Shown here: positions 28,781 through 37,370 of the stretch, piece by piece
How the letters are laid out: every line of letters begins with the position of its first letter
How positions within the stretch are numbered: the first letter of the stretch is position 1
From: a virus
Reading direction: 5' to 3' (one strand)
Length of the DNA stretch: 41,090 nt
Virus record (IMG/VR): IMGVR_UViG_3300043449_000667
Span: 1 to 41,090 of that record
The notes under the pieces: model-generated
What the model was told of the DNA's origin: nothing
Databases searched by the model: none
Seen by the model: only the letters and a program-made list of their open reading frames with translations
Translations under genes and position numbers: made by a program

Positions 28781-29535
28781 GTGTCTTTACGCTCAATATC
28801 TTCTTCTACGCAACTTGATCCGTACTGGATCTCAATGATTCGGACAGGTTCATTAAATGGATTAGTTAGCTGATGCCATTCCCCGACTGGAACGTGATAT
28901 TCTTCGTGGCGGGCCAATTCTCTACTTGGTAAGGCATATCCCCCAGACATCATACTATTGACGTTGGCTCGCCCTTCGCTTACAATCCAATATTCAGCAC
29001 GATGTAGGTGACGTTGCATACTTAAACTCTTGCCGGGATTGATTGTAAGTTCTTTTACCTTCATACCCAACACTTCGTGTAGCACACGATAGTAACCCCA
29101 GGCTCGTTCTGTCTTGGGAGCCTTCCATTCTTCTAAAATCCAGGAACTGGAATTGGCCTTGTTGTCCCCACCTACACCAAATTTAAACAACACGTTCTTG
29201 ACTGACATTTCGGGGATGTTTGCCGCAGTACGATCTCCACCATTGACAAAGATGATTTCAGCGTATGAGTAGCTTGATTGGAAACTTTCTAATAGCTTGA
29301 CTGCACTGCCATCGCTGTCATCAAAAGCAACAACTTCATCAACACAGCGCAATCCTTCTAGCACAGCTTGACGTTCGGCAAAGGGCATAAACGGACGTCC
29401 TTTTTTGCGTTCAAGCCAAGCATCAGAGTTTAGGCCAACAACTAACTTGTCGCCGAATTCACGAGCCTCTTGTAAGTATTTTATGTGTCCTGAATGAACA
29501 GGATCAAAGCCACCGGTTGCAATTACTATTTTCAT
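28777..29535 (-). CDS. Nucleotidyltransferase-cupin fusion
   Basis: A 252-residue two-domain protein. Residues 1-about 135 are an RfaE2/TagD-like nucleotidyltransferase (IATGGFDPVHSGHIKYL with HxGH, GLNSDAWL, PFAERQAVL). Residues about 150-250 match the cupin of type II phosphomannose isomerase/ManC C-termini: WGYYRVLHE, LTINPGKSLSMQRHLHRAEY, GEWHQLTNP and an EEDIERKDT end. It may make and isomerise a sugar nucleotide in one chain. I start it at 29535, 5 nt after an ATAAATA box; the longer frame runs through this box. An unusual pairing of domains. Confidence 0.8.
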   Translation of the reverse strand: MKIVIATGGFDPVHSGHIKYLQEAREFGDKLVVGLNSDAWLERKKGRPFMPFAERQAVLEGLRCVDEVVAFDDSDGSAVKLLESFQSSYSYAEIIFVNGGDRTAANIPEMSVKNVLFKFGVGGDNKANSSSWILEEWKAPKTERAWGYYRVLHEVLGMKVKELTINPGKSLSMQRHLHRAEYWIVSEGRANVNSMMSGGYALPSRELARHEEYHVPVGEWHQLTNPFNEPVRIIEIQYGSSCVEEDIERKDT

Positions 29536-29540
29536 GTAGA

Positions 29541-29547
29541 TATTTAT
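29541..29547 (-). promoter_or_regulatory. Late-type promoter box (ATAAATA)
   Basis: On the minus strand AATAAATA is followed by TCTAC and the ATG of the nucleotidyltransferase-cupin gene. Spacing to the start codon is 5 nt, as at 38-45 and 40553-40560. It lies in a 50-bp divergent region shared with the plus-strand gene. Confidence 0.5.
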
Positions 29548-29581
29548 TGGCACATACCCCTGTGAGTTTTTATAATAAGTA
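29547..29581 (+). promoter_or_regulatory. Promoter of the plus-strand gene (sigma70 or late type)
   Basis: Two readings overlap. A sigma70 form has TTGGCA (29547-29552), an 18-bp spacer and TATAAT (29571-29576). A late form has ATAAGTA at 29575-29581, 4 nt before the ATG. Either would give little or no leader. Which is used, and when, cannot be told by eye. Confidence 0.55.
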
Positions 29582-29585
29582 CTGT

Positions 29586-30509
29586 ATGCAAACATTTACC
29601 GAATTTTTCAATACCAAGTATCCTATTGCTTGTATGGCAATGAACAAAGTATCAGATGTAAAACTGGCAATAGCAGTACGCAAAGCTGGATGCTTACCGA
29701 GCCTAAGCATCTTTAATTACTTTGTACGATTAGGAGTAATTGATCCAGCATTGCTTGAACAGGACCTTAAACAATACAAAGAAGCAGTTGGCGATGCTTC
29801 TATCTTGATCAGTACTGACATTGGTTCGTTATTAGATTTACCAGGTATGGTAGATATGCTATTAGCGTATCAAGTAAAGGCTGTAGAGATTATTCTTGAA
29901 GATCAGGCAGCAGATGCAGAGCACAGACGTAATGTATTGCTGCCACAGGTAGTGTCACGTTTAACAGACAACGGAACATTGGTTTTTACCAAGTCACTAA
30001 TTCCAAACGACTCAATGCCCGAGGCCAACGGCATCATCCTTAAAGGTCCCGACGGCGCAGGCCGCGGCAACTTAACTGGTGAAACACTAGAGCAATTGTT
30101 TGACAAATTTACAAAATTATTCCCTTCAAAGCATGTAATTACATCTGGTGGAGTTGGCACAAGTGAGCAATTAAAATATTACATTGACAAGGGTGCATTT
30201 GGTGTAGGTATTGGTACTATGTTTGCTGTAAGTGCTGAAAGTAAAATTTCAACAGAAACAAAACTTAAATTGGTAGCATCAAGTGGTAGCGATGTTAAAC
30301 GTTTAGACAACGGTAAAACAGATGGTGACAGTCAAAATGCCATCGTATTCGCAGAGATGCCCGGTGACAATCATAACAATACTCGAGGCTTAATGGCTGG
30401 CATAAAAAGCCCAGCCATGGGACACGTATTCATTGGCAAGGGAATCGAACATGCAACTGAAATTCTTACTTGCGAAGAAATTGTTGCACGTTTAGTTAAA
30501 GACCTTTAA
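29586..30509 (+). CDS. Nitronate monooxygenase-like flavoprotein
   Basis: A 307-residue TIM-barrel protein of the nitronate monooxygenase/2-nitropropane dioxygenase type. It begins like the family (TKYPIACMAMNKVSDVKLAI, AGCLPSLS), and has a late FMN phosphate-binding stretch (ITSGGVGTSEQL, GAFGVGIGTMF). IMP dehydrogenase/GMP reductase-like barrels are the alternative, but the start fits NMO better. It is the only plus-strand gene. It converges on the methyltransferase gene, and both stops lie in one palindrome. The role in a phage is unclear: detoxification or modification chemistry. Confidence 0.7.
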   Translation: MQTFTEFFNTKYPIACMAMNKVSDVKLAIAVRKAGCLPSLSIFNYFVRLGVIDPALLEQDLKQYKEAVGDASILISTDIGSLLDLPGMVDMLLAYQVKAVEIILEDQAADAEHRRNVLLPQVVSRLTDNGTLVFTKSLIPNDSMPEANGIILKGPDGAGRGNLTGETLEQLFDKFTKLFPSKHVITSGGVGTSEQLKYYIDKGAFGVGIGTMFAVSAESKISTETKLKLVASSGSDVKRLDNGKTDGDSQNAIVFAEMPGDNHNNTRGLMAGIKSPAMGHVFIGKGIEHATEILTCEEIVARLVKDL

Positions 30510-30514
30510 AGGTC
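30501..30514. repeat. Palindrome holding both convergent stop codons
   Basis: GACCTTTAAAGGTC is a perfect 14-bp palindrome. Read on either strand it gives GAC CTT TAA, so both the plus-strand flavoprotein and the minus-strand methyltransferase end in Asp-Leu-stop here. It has no T run or loop, so it is not a typical terminator, although it could pair in RNA. Confidence 0.7.
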
Positions 30515-31132
30515 AATGCCGCGATACAAAAATAATTTGTACTTGTCAGCTGTTTCATCAACTTTAACCTTGTAACCAGCCGCAATAAAAACTGGTATTG
30601 CGGTACCGCATTTGCCATTGAACCCAGTTGGAGTTCCGCTATCAACCCACGAGTCGTCAATTAGTACAATGCTCTCATGATCCATGTACGGCAAACAATA
30701 CAGGGCCTGCAATCTGTGTTCTTCTTGACAGTTTTCGTTATTCATAACAACACCACGTTCCGCATAAGCCGCAATTTGATCGTGTAGCCATTGGTATTGT
30801 AAGTTGTTTGGATCAATCCAGTCAAAGTTATCTAAGTACAGTACCTTGATTCGCTTTTGCAATAACGGCAGCTGATCTTTGCACCAGTCTGATCCTGCTG
30901 ATGTTAAACAAAAATTAAAGTCAGCTGGCATGTCTGAAAAGTGTTGCTGTGCGTCTGGTACTACATCAACTGAATAAAACTGCAAGCCTCGTTCATGCGC
31001 CCAGTTGTATAAAAATGCAGTGCTACCCTCGCCTCGCTCGCTACCAATTTCAACTACGCATTGATCTGGGCCAACTGATAAGTTAGACAACACTGGATTG
31101 TCTTTTAATATTGTGTACGGAATCATTCCCAT
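30506..31132 (-). CDS. Class I SAM-dependent methyltransferase
   Basis: A 208-residue Rossmann methyltransferase. The SAM-binding motif is VVEIGSERGEGSTAFL (residues 26-41), followed by FYSVDVVPD with the acidic ribose contact, and IVLIDDSWVDSG later. The arrangement resembles sugar- or small-molecule O-methyltransferases. It sits next to glycosyltransferase-like genes, so methylation of a surface or virion glycan is plausible. It is preceded by AAGGAAAT. Confidence 0.72.
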   Translation of the reverse strand: MGMIPYTILKDNPVLSNLSVGPDQCVVEIGSERGEGSTAFLYNWAHERGLQFYSVDVVPDAQQHFSDMPADFNFCLTSAGSDWCKDQLPLLQKRIKVLYLDNFDWIDPNNLQYQWLHDQIAAYAERGVVMNNENCQEEHRLQALYCLPYMDHESIVLIDDSWVDSGTPTGFNGKCGTAIPVFIAAGYKVKVDETADKYKLFLYRGIDL

Positions 31133-31134
31133 GT

Positions 31135-32214
31135 TTATTTCCTTAAAAAGTTATCAATGCGGTCTATGCATTTTTCATAAAAGTAGTCGTGCATGGTAAC
31201 AAGATGATTCTTGTTGAATTCGAATCTTTGTTCTATGTTGCAGGTAGCAGCCAAGTCACTCAATGAGATTTTACACAACCTCTCAACTTCACTTGCAACT
31301 TTGTAAATCCTTAACCAGGAATCAGGCTCTGTATCGTATGAGTGATCAACTACATCATCAAACACATCAAAGCCCCACCCTCTTAACATGTTAACATAGC
31401 CTGGCACTGTTAGAAACACTGGAATCTGATGAAATGCAAATGCTTTGTTTGTTTTTTCAGTAAAAAATAGCTTATCCCAAAATTGTGCGCCTTGAACTAC
31501 CTGTTTAAAGTCTGACTCATAATATCGCATTGAATCGTAGCTAGACTCTATAACAACATTTATCAGTGGTGTCATAAATTGGTCATCAGTTGCTTGTCGC
31601 CAAGCACCTTCTCGGCTTAGTACGCCTTGATCGATTAAAATTGGAAATTTATGGCGTAAGTTGGGATCAATGTAATGTCTACTGTTATATGTGTCCGGGT
31701 CGTCGTCGCAGCCACAGCTGATGATACCCTGGTGATCAATTTTACGTCTAAAGTATTCTTGCGTTAAAATTACTCGTTGAAGTCGTGGGATTCGTGCAAG
31801 CGATAAAAAGTGTTTGGTTCTTTCTGTTGCAAGCAATGGTTTGGTTTTGTCTTCTTCTTTATAAAACCAGTTGCCCAAGAATGTTGGATAATAAGCATGT
31901 TCAAACCCAGGTATATCTTCTTGGCCGGAATCTATAATCATTACTCGATTTTGATCCACAGCAACTTGCCATTCTGGATCACGTTGAATCATCAATGACC
32001 AAAAGCTATAAGGCGGCGCTTCTGAAACAACGTCAATGATAATCTTATCATATTGGTCTAAAATCTTAGCCGCTGCCGCACTTATATCTTCCCATCGATG
32101 ATGTCGAAGAACTAAGATTAATATTTTTAAATCTTTAAACTCTTCTTCAAACTTGTCAGTGCGGATATGTAGTTCATATCCTAAGTCCTGAGTTGGATCA
32201 GTTTTTGTAATCAT
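31135..32214 (-). CDS. Putative glycosyltransferase, paralog 1 of 3
   Basis: A 359-residue protein. The N-terminal half has Rossmann-like strands (LKILILVLRHH, KIIIDVVSE) and FLSLARIPRLQR. The C-terminal block TEKTNKAFAFHQIPVFLTVP and then GWGFDVFDDVVDHSYD recurs in the next gene's second half and at 36012-37286. An E-K pair followed by a small residue-rich helix and PxF resembles the donor site of GT10-type fucosyltransferases. The acceptor is unknown. An ATGA overlap with the fusion gene suggests joint action. Confidence 0.6.
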   Translation of the reverse strand: MITKTDPTQDLGYELHIRTDKFEEEFKDLKILILVLRHHRWEDISAAAAKILDQYDKIIIDVVSEAPPYSFWSLMIQRDPEWQVAVDQNRVMIIDSGQEDIPGFEHAYYPTFLGNWFYKEEDKTKPLLATERTKHFLSLARIPRLQRVILTQEYFRRKIDHQGIISCGCDDDPDTYNSRHYIDPNLRHKFPILIDQGVLSREGAWRQATDDQFMTPLINVVIESSYDSMRYYESDFKQVVQGAQFWDKLFFTEKTNKAFAFHQIPVFLTVPGYVNMLRGWGFDVFDDVVDHSYDTEPDSWLRIYKVASEVERLCKISLSDLAATCNIEQRFEFNKNHLVTMHDYFYEKCIDRIDNFLRK

Positions 32215-34565
32215 TTGGCAAGACCTTGAACAAAAAGCCAGAATGTACTTTGATTTTTGTCTTGTGTCATACTGTCAAACTTTTGCTTATTGCGATTTGC
32301 AATAGTCATTAACTTGTGATAAAGATCAAATCTGTCAGATTCACTTAGTGAATTGATTCGCTTTAATTCATTGATAATCTTTTGCATACGCACATTAGGA
32401 TTATACGCTTGATCATATGATTCGTCGATGATGCCAGCAAATGTTTCAAATCCAAGCCCTCTTAGCATTTGCAATGATTGAGAAGGTCCTACAATAATAA
32501 ATGGGTGCCCGTGTGCAATGGCGCGGAACGTTTTTTCGCTTATAAACACATCGCCATGTTCGTAGGTTGTCTCAGTAATAACACTAAGCAATGATTGCTC
32601 ATAGTGGTTACTAACTTGCGGGCCATTTTGTGTTACATCATACTCGTCAATGATTAACTGATTGTCAAGGTGCGGTAAGATGCGTTCGACTATTTCTGGA
32701 CGTAGATATGAGTTGCTTTGTACAACTTCGGTTGCTGTTTTACTAACACCCGGGTAAAGTTCTCCGCTTGGCACAAAGCTAATCATATTACCTTCAACTA
32801 AGTTATTGTGCAACATTTCTCCTACCAAGTGACAACGATGTGACTTGATAACACGATTGTAGCTTAGGAAGTTTGCCTTTTTGTTACTGTAGTCATGAGT
32901 CACTGGTATATTCTTTTCTACCCATTGGTTAATGAGTACAAAATGCAATAGGTTAATGTCTTCCTCAGTCTTATTGGCCATTGCTAGTGCTTGCCCAGGA
33001 CTTTGCAGTTCATTAGCATAGTGCCATTGGCTTTTTGTTAACTCGGGCCAAAATTTGCCTAGTCTATCTTGCCACATAAATGCATGTGCAATCATGCCTT
33101 CATTTGGTGTAATAAACACAATGCGGTCAGTGTCTTTGAATGTGCCAATGCGAGATCGAGTAAGGTTGATATATTCTTCTGCAATGTCATCGCTATTAAC
33201 TGCATTAATTGGAGCCAAAGTAAAGTATGTCATTGGCTTTGTATTGTCAGTTTTAAACTTAAAATTGGCATGTAATTCAACAAACAAATTATTACTGTTC
33301 ACTGGATTTAAAATACGGCCGTTGATGGTTGGCAAGCTAAACTTTGGATTGCCATAATGTACTACCTTGCAACCTGGGAATGATTTAATTGTACGCCATG
33401 GATCGACTAAGATACTGCCTGGGGCAATGTCATAATAAAACTCATCTGCTTTTACTTCAACTCCAGTGCCTGCATACGTAATAGCAGGATTGTGTGCCAT
33501 TAGCACTACAGCTGGACCCATTGGTGCCGTATCATCTCCTGTAAGTGGATCAACGTAAAATAACTCTACGCCAGCATGTTCGACAAAGTGTCCAACCAAT
33601 AAGCTATAGCTGCCAATTGTATAAGGAACATATGGCTTGTATGCTTTACCGTGAATAACAACAGGAAGATTGTTTTCCTGTGCAAGTTTTACTAACTTAC
33701 TTGCCATTGCTTGCGCTTGACTATCACGAGCACTCATGATAGCGTGGAACATATCGTAACCTAAATCTAACTTGCCACTTAACCAACGTAGTGCAATGTT
33801 ATCACGTGGATGGCAAGCACCTGCATCGCCTAAGCCTGCTGTCAAATAACGGGGGCCAGTGATACGCTGTGTGGCAGCTTTGAGTGCGTCTGTTACTACA
33901 TCGACGTTGATGTTGCCGTTCTTTTCAGCAACGTCTTGGATCATATTAACAAGACCAATTTTAGCACTAATGAATGTATTGTAAAAGATCTTAATAGCTT
34001 CTGCTTCGTCCCATGTCCCCACGTTAACACGGGGCTCGTTCTTCATCAATGGCTTGTAAAATTCAATTAGTTCTTGTGCGTCACCAGTGGTGGAACCATC
34101 TTCTGTACCAATAATCAAGCACTCTGGATTAACCATGTCCCACTTAACAGAGCCCATGGCAATAAGATAAGGATTGTAAATGAAACGTGCGTTGGTCAAA
34201 TAGTGAATTAGCACATCACGTACAGTACCCGGTAGTACTGTAGAAATTAACACTACCAACTGGTCTTGTGTAACATGTGGGTTGATTTGTTCAAAGACTT
34301 TAATAACAGGAGTGTAATCAAAGTCACACGGTGTCATGTTAGAGATAGGAGTCTCGCCACCGTATTGTGGATTGTGTGGTGTAGGTACTGCAACAAAGAT
34401 AATGTCGGCACCTTTAACGGCTTCTTCAATGGAGCTCTTAATAGCTACGGTCATTGTGGGATCAACAGTGTTGATATCATATCCGCACACATCGTAATGT
34501 TCGGCCATTACTTCTGCACATGGTAAGCCTAACTTACCTAATCCAATCATTGCTACACGTTTCAT
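32211..34565 (-). CDS. UDP-sugar dehydrogenase fused to a glycosyltransferase-like domain (paralog 2 of 3)
   Basis: A 784-residue fusion. Residues 1-about 425 form a UDP-glucose/GDP-mannose dehydrogenase: MIGLGKLGLP start, VAVPTP, STVLPGTV, FYNTFISAKI and the catalytic C251 in GACHPRD. A C-terminal domain with GKAYKPYVPY follows. Residues about 430-784 are a full-length relative of the 359-residue neighbour, including RGLGFETF...DESYD. Dehydrogenases and glycosyltransferases normally sit in separate chains; the fusion would channel a uronate donor to transfer. No stop or frame change is seen at the join. Confidence 0.75.
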   Translation of the reverse strand: MKRVAMIGLGKLGLPCAEVMAEHYDVCGYDINTVDPTMTVAIKSSIEEAVKGADIIFVAVPTPHNPQYGGETPISNMTPCDFDYTPVIKVFEQINPHVTQDQLVVLISTVLPGTVRDVLIHYLTNARFIYNPYLIAMGSVKWDMVNPECLIIGTEDGSTTGDAQELIEFYKPLMKNEPRVNVGTWDEAEAIKIFYNTFISAKIGLVNMIQDVAEKNGNINVDVVTDALKAATQRITGPRYLTAGLGDAGACHPRDNIALRWLSGKLDLGYDMFHAIMSARDSQAQAMASKLVKLAQENNLPVVIHGKAYKPYVPYTIGSYSLLVGHFVEHAGVELFYVDPLTGDDTAPMGPAVVLMAHNPAITYAGTGVEVKADEFYYDIAPGSILVDPWRTIKSFPGCKVVHYGNPKFSLPTINGRILNPVNSNNLFVELHANFKFKTDNTKPMTYFTLAPINAVNSDDIAEEYINLTRSRIGTFKDTDRIVFITPNEGMIAHAFMWQDRLGKFWPELTKSQWHYANELQSPGQALAMANKTEEDINLLHFVLINQWVEKNIPVTHDYSNKKANFLSYNRVIKSHRCHLVGEMLHNNLVEGNMISFVPSGELYPGVSKTATEVVQSNSYLRPEIVERILPHLDNQLIIDEYDVTQNGPQVSNHYEQSLLSVITETTYEHGDVFISEKTFRAIAHGHPFIIVGPSQSLQMLRGLGFETFAGIIDESYDQAYNPNVRMQKIINELKRINSLSESDRFDLYHKLMTIANRNKQKFDSMTQDKNQSTFWLFVQGLAK

Positions 34566-34567
34566 AA

Positions 34568-36025
34568 TTATTCTTCTTTATTTTCAACTGCCTCTCGTGC
34601 AGCCTGTGATTCTTCGTATTCTTTTTTACATTGATCGTAGAAATAACCAATCTCGGGAAACACTGTTTTAAAGTCAGTGTTGTTACGGCGATCATGTTCG
34701 CTAATATACAAGTAAAAATCCCTTCTACTTATCTGATTGTCTAAACTGCCTTGCCATTCTGCAGAAGCAATGTTATACACACGTTGCAAGTTTTCTACTT
34801 CATGGGGATAAAAGCCATCATGGTAATCAACGCATTGATATGTTGCAGTATTGTGACGCATAAACTGAATAGAACGATCAAGCAATACAAGCATGTAAGG
34901 ATCTGCCAATAGGGAACTTAGGTAACGTGGATGGCGTAGGTAAGGAAAGTCTAATCCAACACCACGCATACCCGAATTGTTAATGCTAACACTTGGCGCT
35001 TGACGTAATGCCAACATATCACGTAAGAATGATTCAAAGCGTGGAATGCTTAACAAGTTAAACGTGACCATTACTGTAATACTTAACGCAGGATAGCGTA
35101 GTGTAATGTCCCACAATGTACGATACCACTGTTTATAGTTTAAGCCTGTACGAATATACTCAGCTTGTTTGCCCCATGTGTCACAGCTTGTAAAGATTTT
35201 CAAGCTCTTTACCAAATTGTTTTCTTGAATGTAGTTGGCTTTTTCTAAGAACTCTTTTAATAGCTTTTCATCTACGCCTAAGTTACTGTTAATAGCAAGA
35301 TCAAGTTCTGGATTTGGATGCTCAATGATCCAGTCGAGTACTTTAAATGTGTCCTTAGCTAATAATGGTTCGCCGCCGGTGATGCGGAATACTTTTAGCT
35401 TTGGATAAAGCGTAGGCCACCATTTCCAAAATGCTTCAATGTAAGGATTGTGTTCCCTATTAGGGATAGGCATGCGTCCTTGACGTTCTAGTTTAATAAT
35501 GTCACGATCAACACGGCCGCCGTCGAGTAGTACAGGACCAAAACGTTTGGCCTCTTGCATGATCGTAGAACTAATGTCTGGACTGCAATATGCACAACCA
35601 AAGTTACATACGTTAGAAAACGATACTTCTACATAAGCAGGTGTAACATCTGCGTCCCAAGGCATTTGTGCCGAGGGCTTTAAAAATGGTTGTCCCCACA
35701 CAGGGTCAGCACTTTTATGCACGCGATCCGAGAAGTGGTGCCCAGGACTATCTTCAGCCTTCCAGCAGTAATCACATTCTGGAGGACGTTCACCTTCCAA
35801 CATCTTTTTACGTTGTTCTTTTTTAAACTTGGTATTGTGTAGGGCAGAGGGGTTAGCAATAATTTCTTCTACAGGAATATGATGCGTTGCAGGGTGGTGA
35901 CACGAGTGTGTTTGCCCAGTTGCAAGATGGATAGTTACTTGCTGCCACTTAGCCACGCAATATGAACTGCTAACAGCGTCCAATTGTTGCTTGACCTTGT
36001 TTAAATGAATTTTAATTGGTTCCAC
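34568..36025 (-). CDS. Radical SAM protein (twitch-domain type)
   Basis: A 485-residue radical SAM enzyme. The 4Fe-4S motif is in NVCNFGCAYCS (CxxxCxxC) and the SAM site in RITGGEPLLAKDTF. Upstream there is a Cys/His-rich N-terminus (HSCHHPATHH; PPECDYCWKAED) that might hold another metal site. The sequence style fits phage radical SAM proteins with a twitch domain. The substrate is not known; neighbours suggest sugar or peptide modification. It is preceded by an overlap with the glycosyltransferase-like gene on its right. Confidence 0.85.
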   Translation of the reverse strand: MEPIKIHLNKVKQQLDAVSSSYCVAKWQQVTIHLATGQTHSCHHPATHHIPVEEIIANPSALHNTKFKKEQRKKMLEGERPPECDYCWKAEDSPGHHFSDRVHKSADPVWGQPFLKPSAQMPWDADVTPAYVEVSFSNVCNFGCAYCSPDISSTIMQEAKRFGPVLLDGGRVDRDIIKLERQGRMPIPNREHNPYIEAFWKWWPTLYPKLKVFRITGGEPLLAKDTFKVLDWIIEHPNPELDLAINSNLGVDEKLLKEFLEKANYIQENNLVKSLKIFTSCDTWGKQAEYIRTGLNYKQWYRTLWDITLRYPALSITVMVTFNLLSIPRFESFLRDMLALRQAPSVSINNSGMRGVGLDFPYLRHPRYLSSLLADPYMLVLLDRSIQFMRHNTATYQCVDYHDGFYPHEVENLQRVYNIASAEWQGSLDNQISRRDFYLYISEHDRRNNTDFKTVFPEIGYFYDQCKKEYEESQAAREAVENKEE

Positions 36026-37286
36026 ATTTACCTTCTAATGTACGTACTATGTCACGAGCAACAGTTGCTTTCATTTGGTTCTGATCTGTAACCAATTGTT
36101 GATTATGTTTGAGTACTGCCTGACATTGAGCCAGTATTGCATCAAATTCCTCGTCAGAAATACTTATCAGACGTTTTAACTCGCGAGCTACCAGATTGGC
36201 ACGGGCTATAGGTTCGGGCTCTTCATCGTATTCTTCGTTAATGTATGGGGCAAACGTACGAAACCCAATACGCTTTAAACCGCGTAGATAGTAAGGACCA
36301 CTTAGTACTAAAAAGATTTGTCCTGCTGCCATTGGCTTCCATATCTTTTCCGACGCAAATGCACTGGTAGTAAAGCATAGTGTTTCTGTGACAAGATTAA
36401 CAGGATGCTCGCGGTACAAGTCTGCGTTAAAGTCTAACGCATGATTAGTTTCAAAGTCTGTTCTATCAGCAATCAGCGGCAGCTTATTGTGTAATGTTTG
36501 AAATGCACTTTCATAACGATCGAGAAAGCCCATTTGTAAATCTTTTAGCTCGTCCCATAATCGCCGTAAGTCCCATTGGTCTTTGGCCCATCCAATATCA
36601 GGCTCCACAAAGTCTCGTGGCATGCTGATAGTACCGTGTTCGATTAAGCCCCTGCGTTCTAATATAGTCATCATCATAATGCGATGATAGTGCGGGCGTC
36701 GATTTAAACTCATATAGCGGCGTCGTCTTGCGGTTTGTTGTGTAGCTTGTAGTTGCCTGCTAGCCCATACTGCAAAGTATCCATAATATGAAACTGTCAT
36801 TGCAGGGCGAACACGATGTTGAGCGCACCACATTCTATAGTTGTCTTGTATGTTTAAGTCCCCGCTTACATAAACAAGCCTATCTTCGAGACCATGTTCC
36901 CTGCTCCAATTATACAAGTCTCCAAACGCTTCTTCGCCGAAGCCTTCCATACTGTAATCAAGTACAATGCGACAAGAGTCATCACGCCAGGCACGAAGTC
37001 TATTGTGGTCTGAGAGAAACCACTCTGTAATTAATTCAAGTTTAATTTTATCCCAGCCACCGTGGAGTCCAATTACTACAACACCGTTTGAATTGAGTTT
37101 GTAATCGGGAAATGTTTTTACAGTAATTTTAGATTTAAATTCGGGTAGTATGGTTAAATCAATTGCAGGTTGTACTGTAAAATGATCTATGTTGTCAGTG
37201 TTATTAGTAATGAACTGCTGTAGGTAGCTGTGCAATTCAAAAGGATTGTCATTCTTGTGATCACAGTACCATATCATTTCTCGCAT
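36012..37286 (-). CDS. Putative glycosyltransferase, paralog 3 of 3
   Basis: A 424-residue protein. The end block ASEKIWKPMAAGQIFLVLSG then LKRIGFRTF...NEEYD is shared with the two previous paralogs. MSLNRRPHYHR in the middle corresponds to their FLSLARIPRLQR. The open frame begins earlier with TTG, but a late-type box (TATAAGTA) ends 4 nt before the ATG at 37286; a further ATG at 37277 with GAGA before it is the alternative. It is the first gene after a terminator, so this promoter probably drives the whole sugar block. Confidence 0.6.
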   Translation of the reverse strand: MREMIWYCDHKNDNPFELHSYLQQFITNNTDNIDHFTVQPAIDLTILPEFKSKITVKTFPDYKLNSNGVVVIGLHGGWDKIKLELITEWFLSDHNRLRAWRDDSCRIVLDYSMEGFGEEAFGDLYNWSREHGLEDRLVYVSGDLNIQDNYRMWCAQHRVRPAMTVSYYGYFAVWASRQLQATQQTARRRRYMSLNRRPHYHRIMMMTILERRGLIEHGTISMPRDFVEPDIGWAKDQWDLRRLWDELKDLQMGFLDRYESAFQTLHNKLPLIADRTDFETNHALDFNADLYREHPVNLVTETLCFTTSAFASEKIWKPMAAGQIFLVLSGPYYLRGLKRIGFRTFAPYINEEYDEEPEPIARANLVARELKRLISISDEEFDAILAQCQAVLKHNQQLVTDQNQMKATVARDIVRTLEGKCGTN

Positions 37287-37290
37287 GTGA

Positions 37291-37298
37291 TACTTATA
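37291..37298 (-). promoter_or_regulatory. Late-type promoter box (TATAAGTA)
   Basis: On the minus strand TATAAGTA is followed by TCAC and ATG. It lies directly downstream of a terminator hairpin and is the likely promoter for the leftward sugar block. Confidence 0.55.
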
Positions 37299-37313
37299 AA
37301 GCAAGCGGTCAAG

Positions 37314-37355
37314 AAAAACCCCAATGCACTTCTCATAATAAGCAAGCGATTGGGG
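37314..37355 (-). terminator. Rho-independent terminator after the endolysin
   Basis: On the minus strand CCCCAAT (37355-37349) pairs with ATTGGGG (37325-37319); a partly paired loop of 23 nt lies between, followed by TTTTT (37318-37314). It separates the lysis/structural transcripts from the sugar block. Confidence 0.75.
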
Positions 37356-37370
37356 CCGTGTTAAGTTTAT

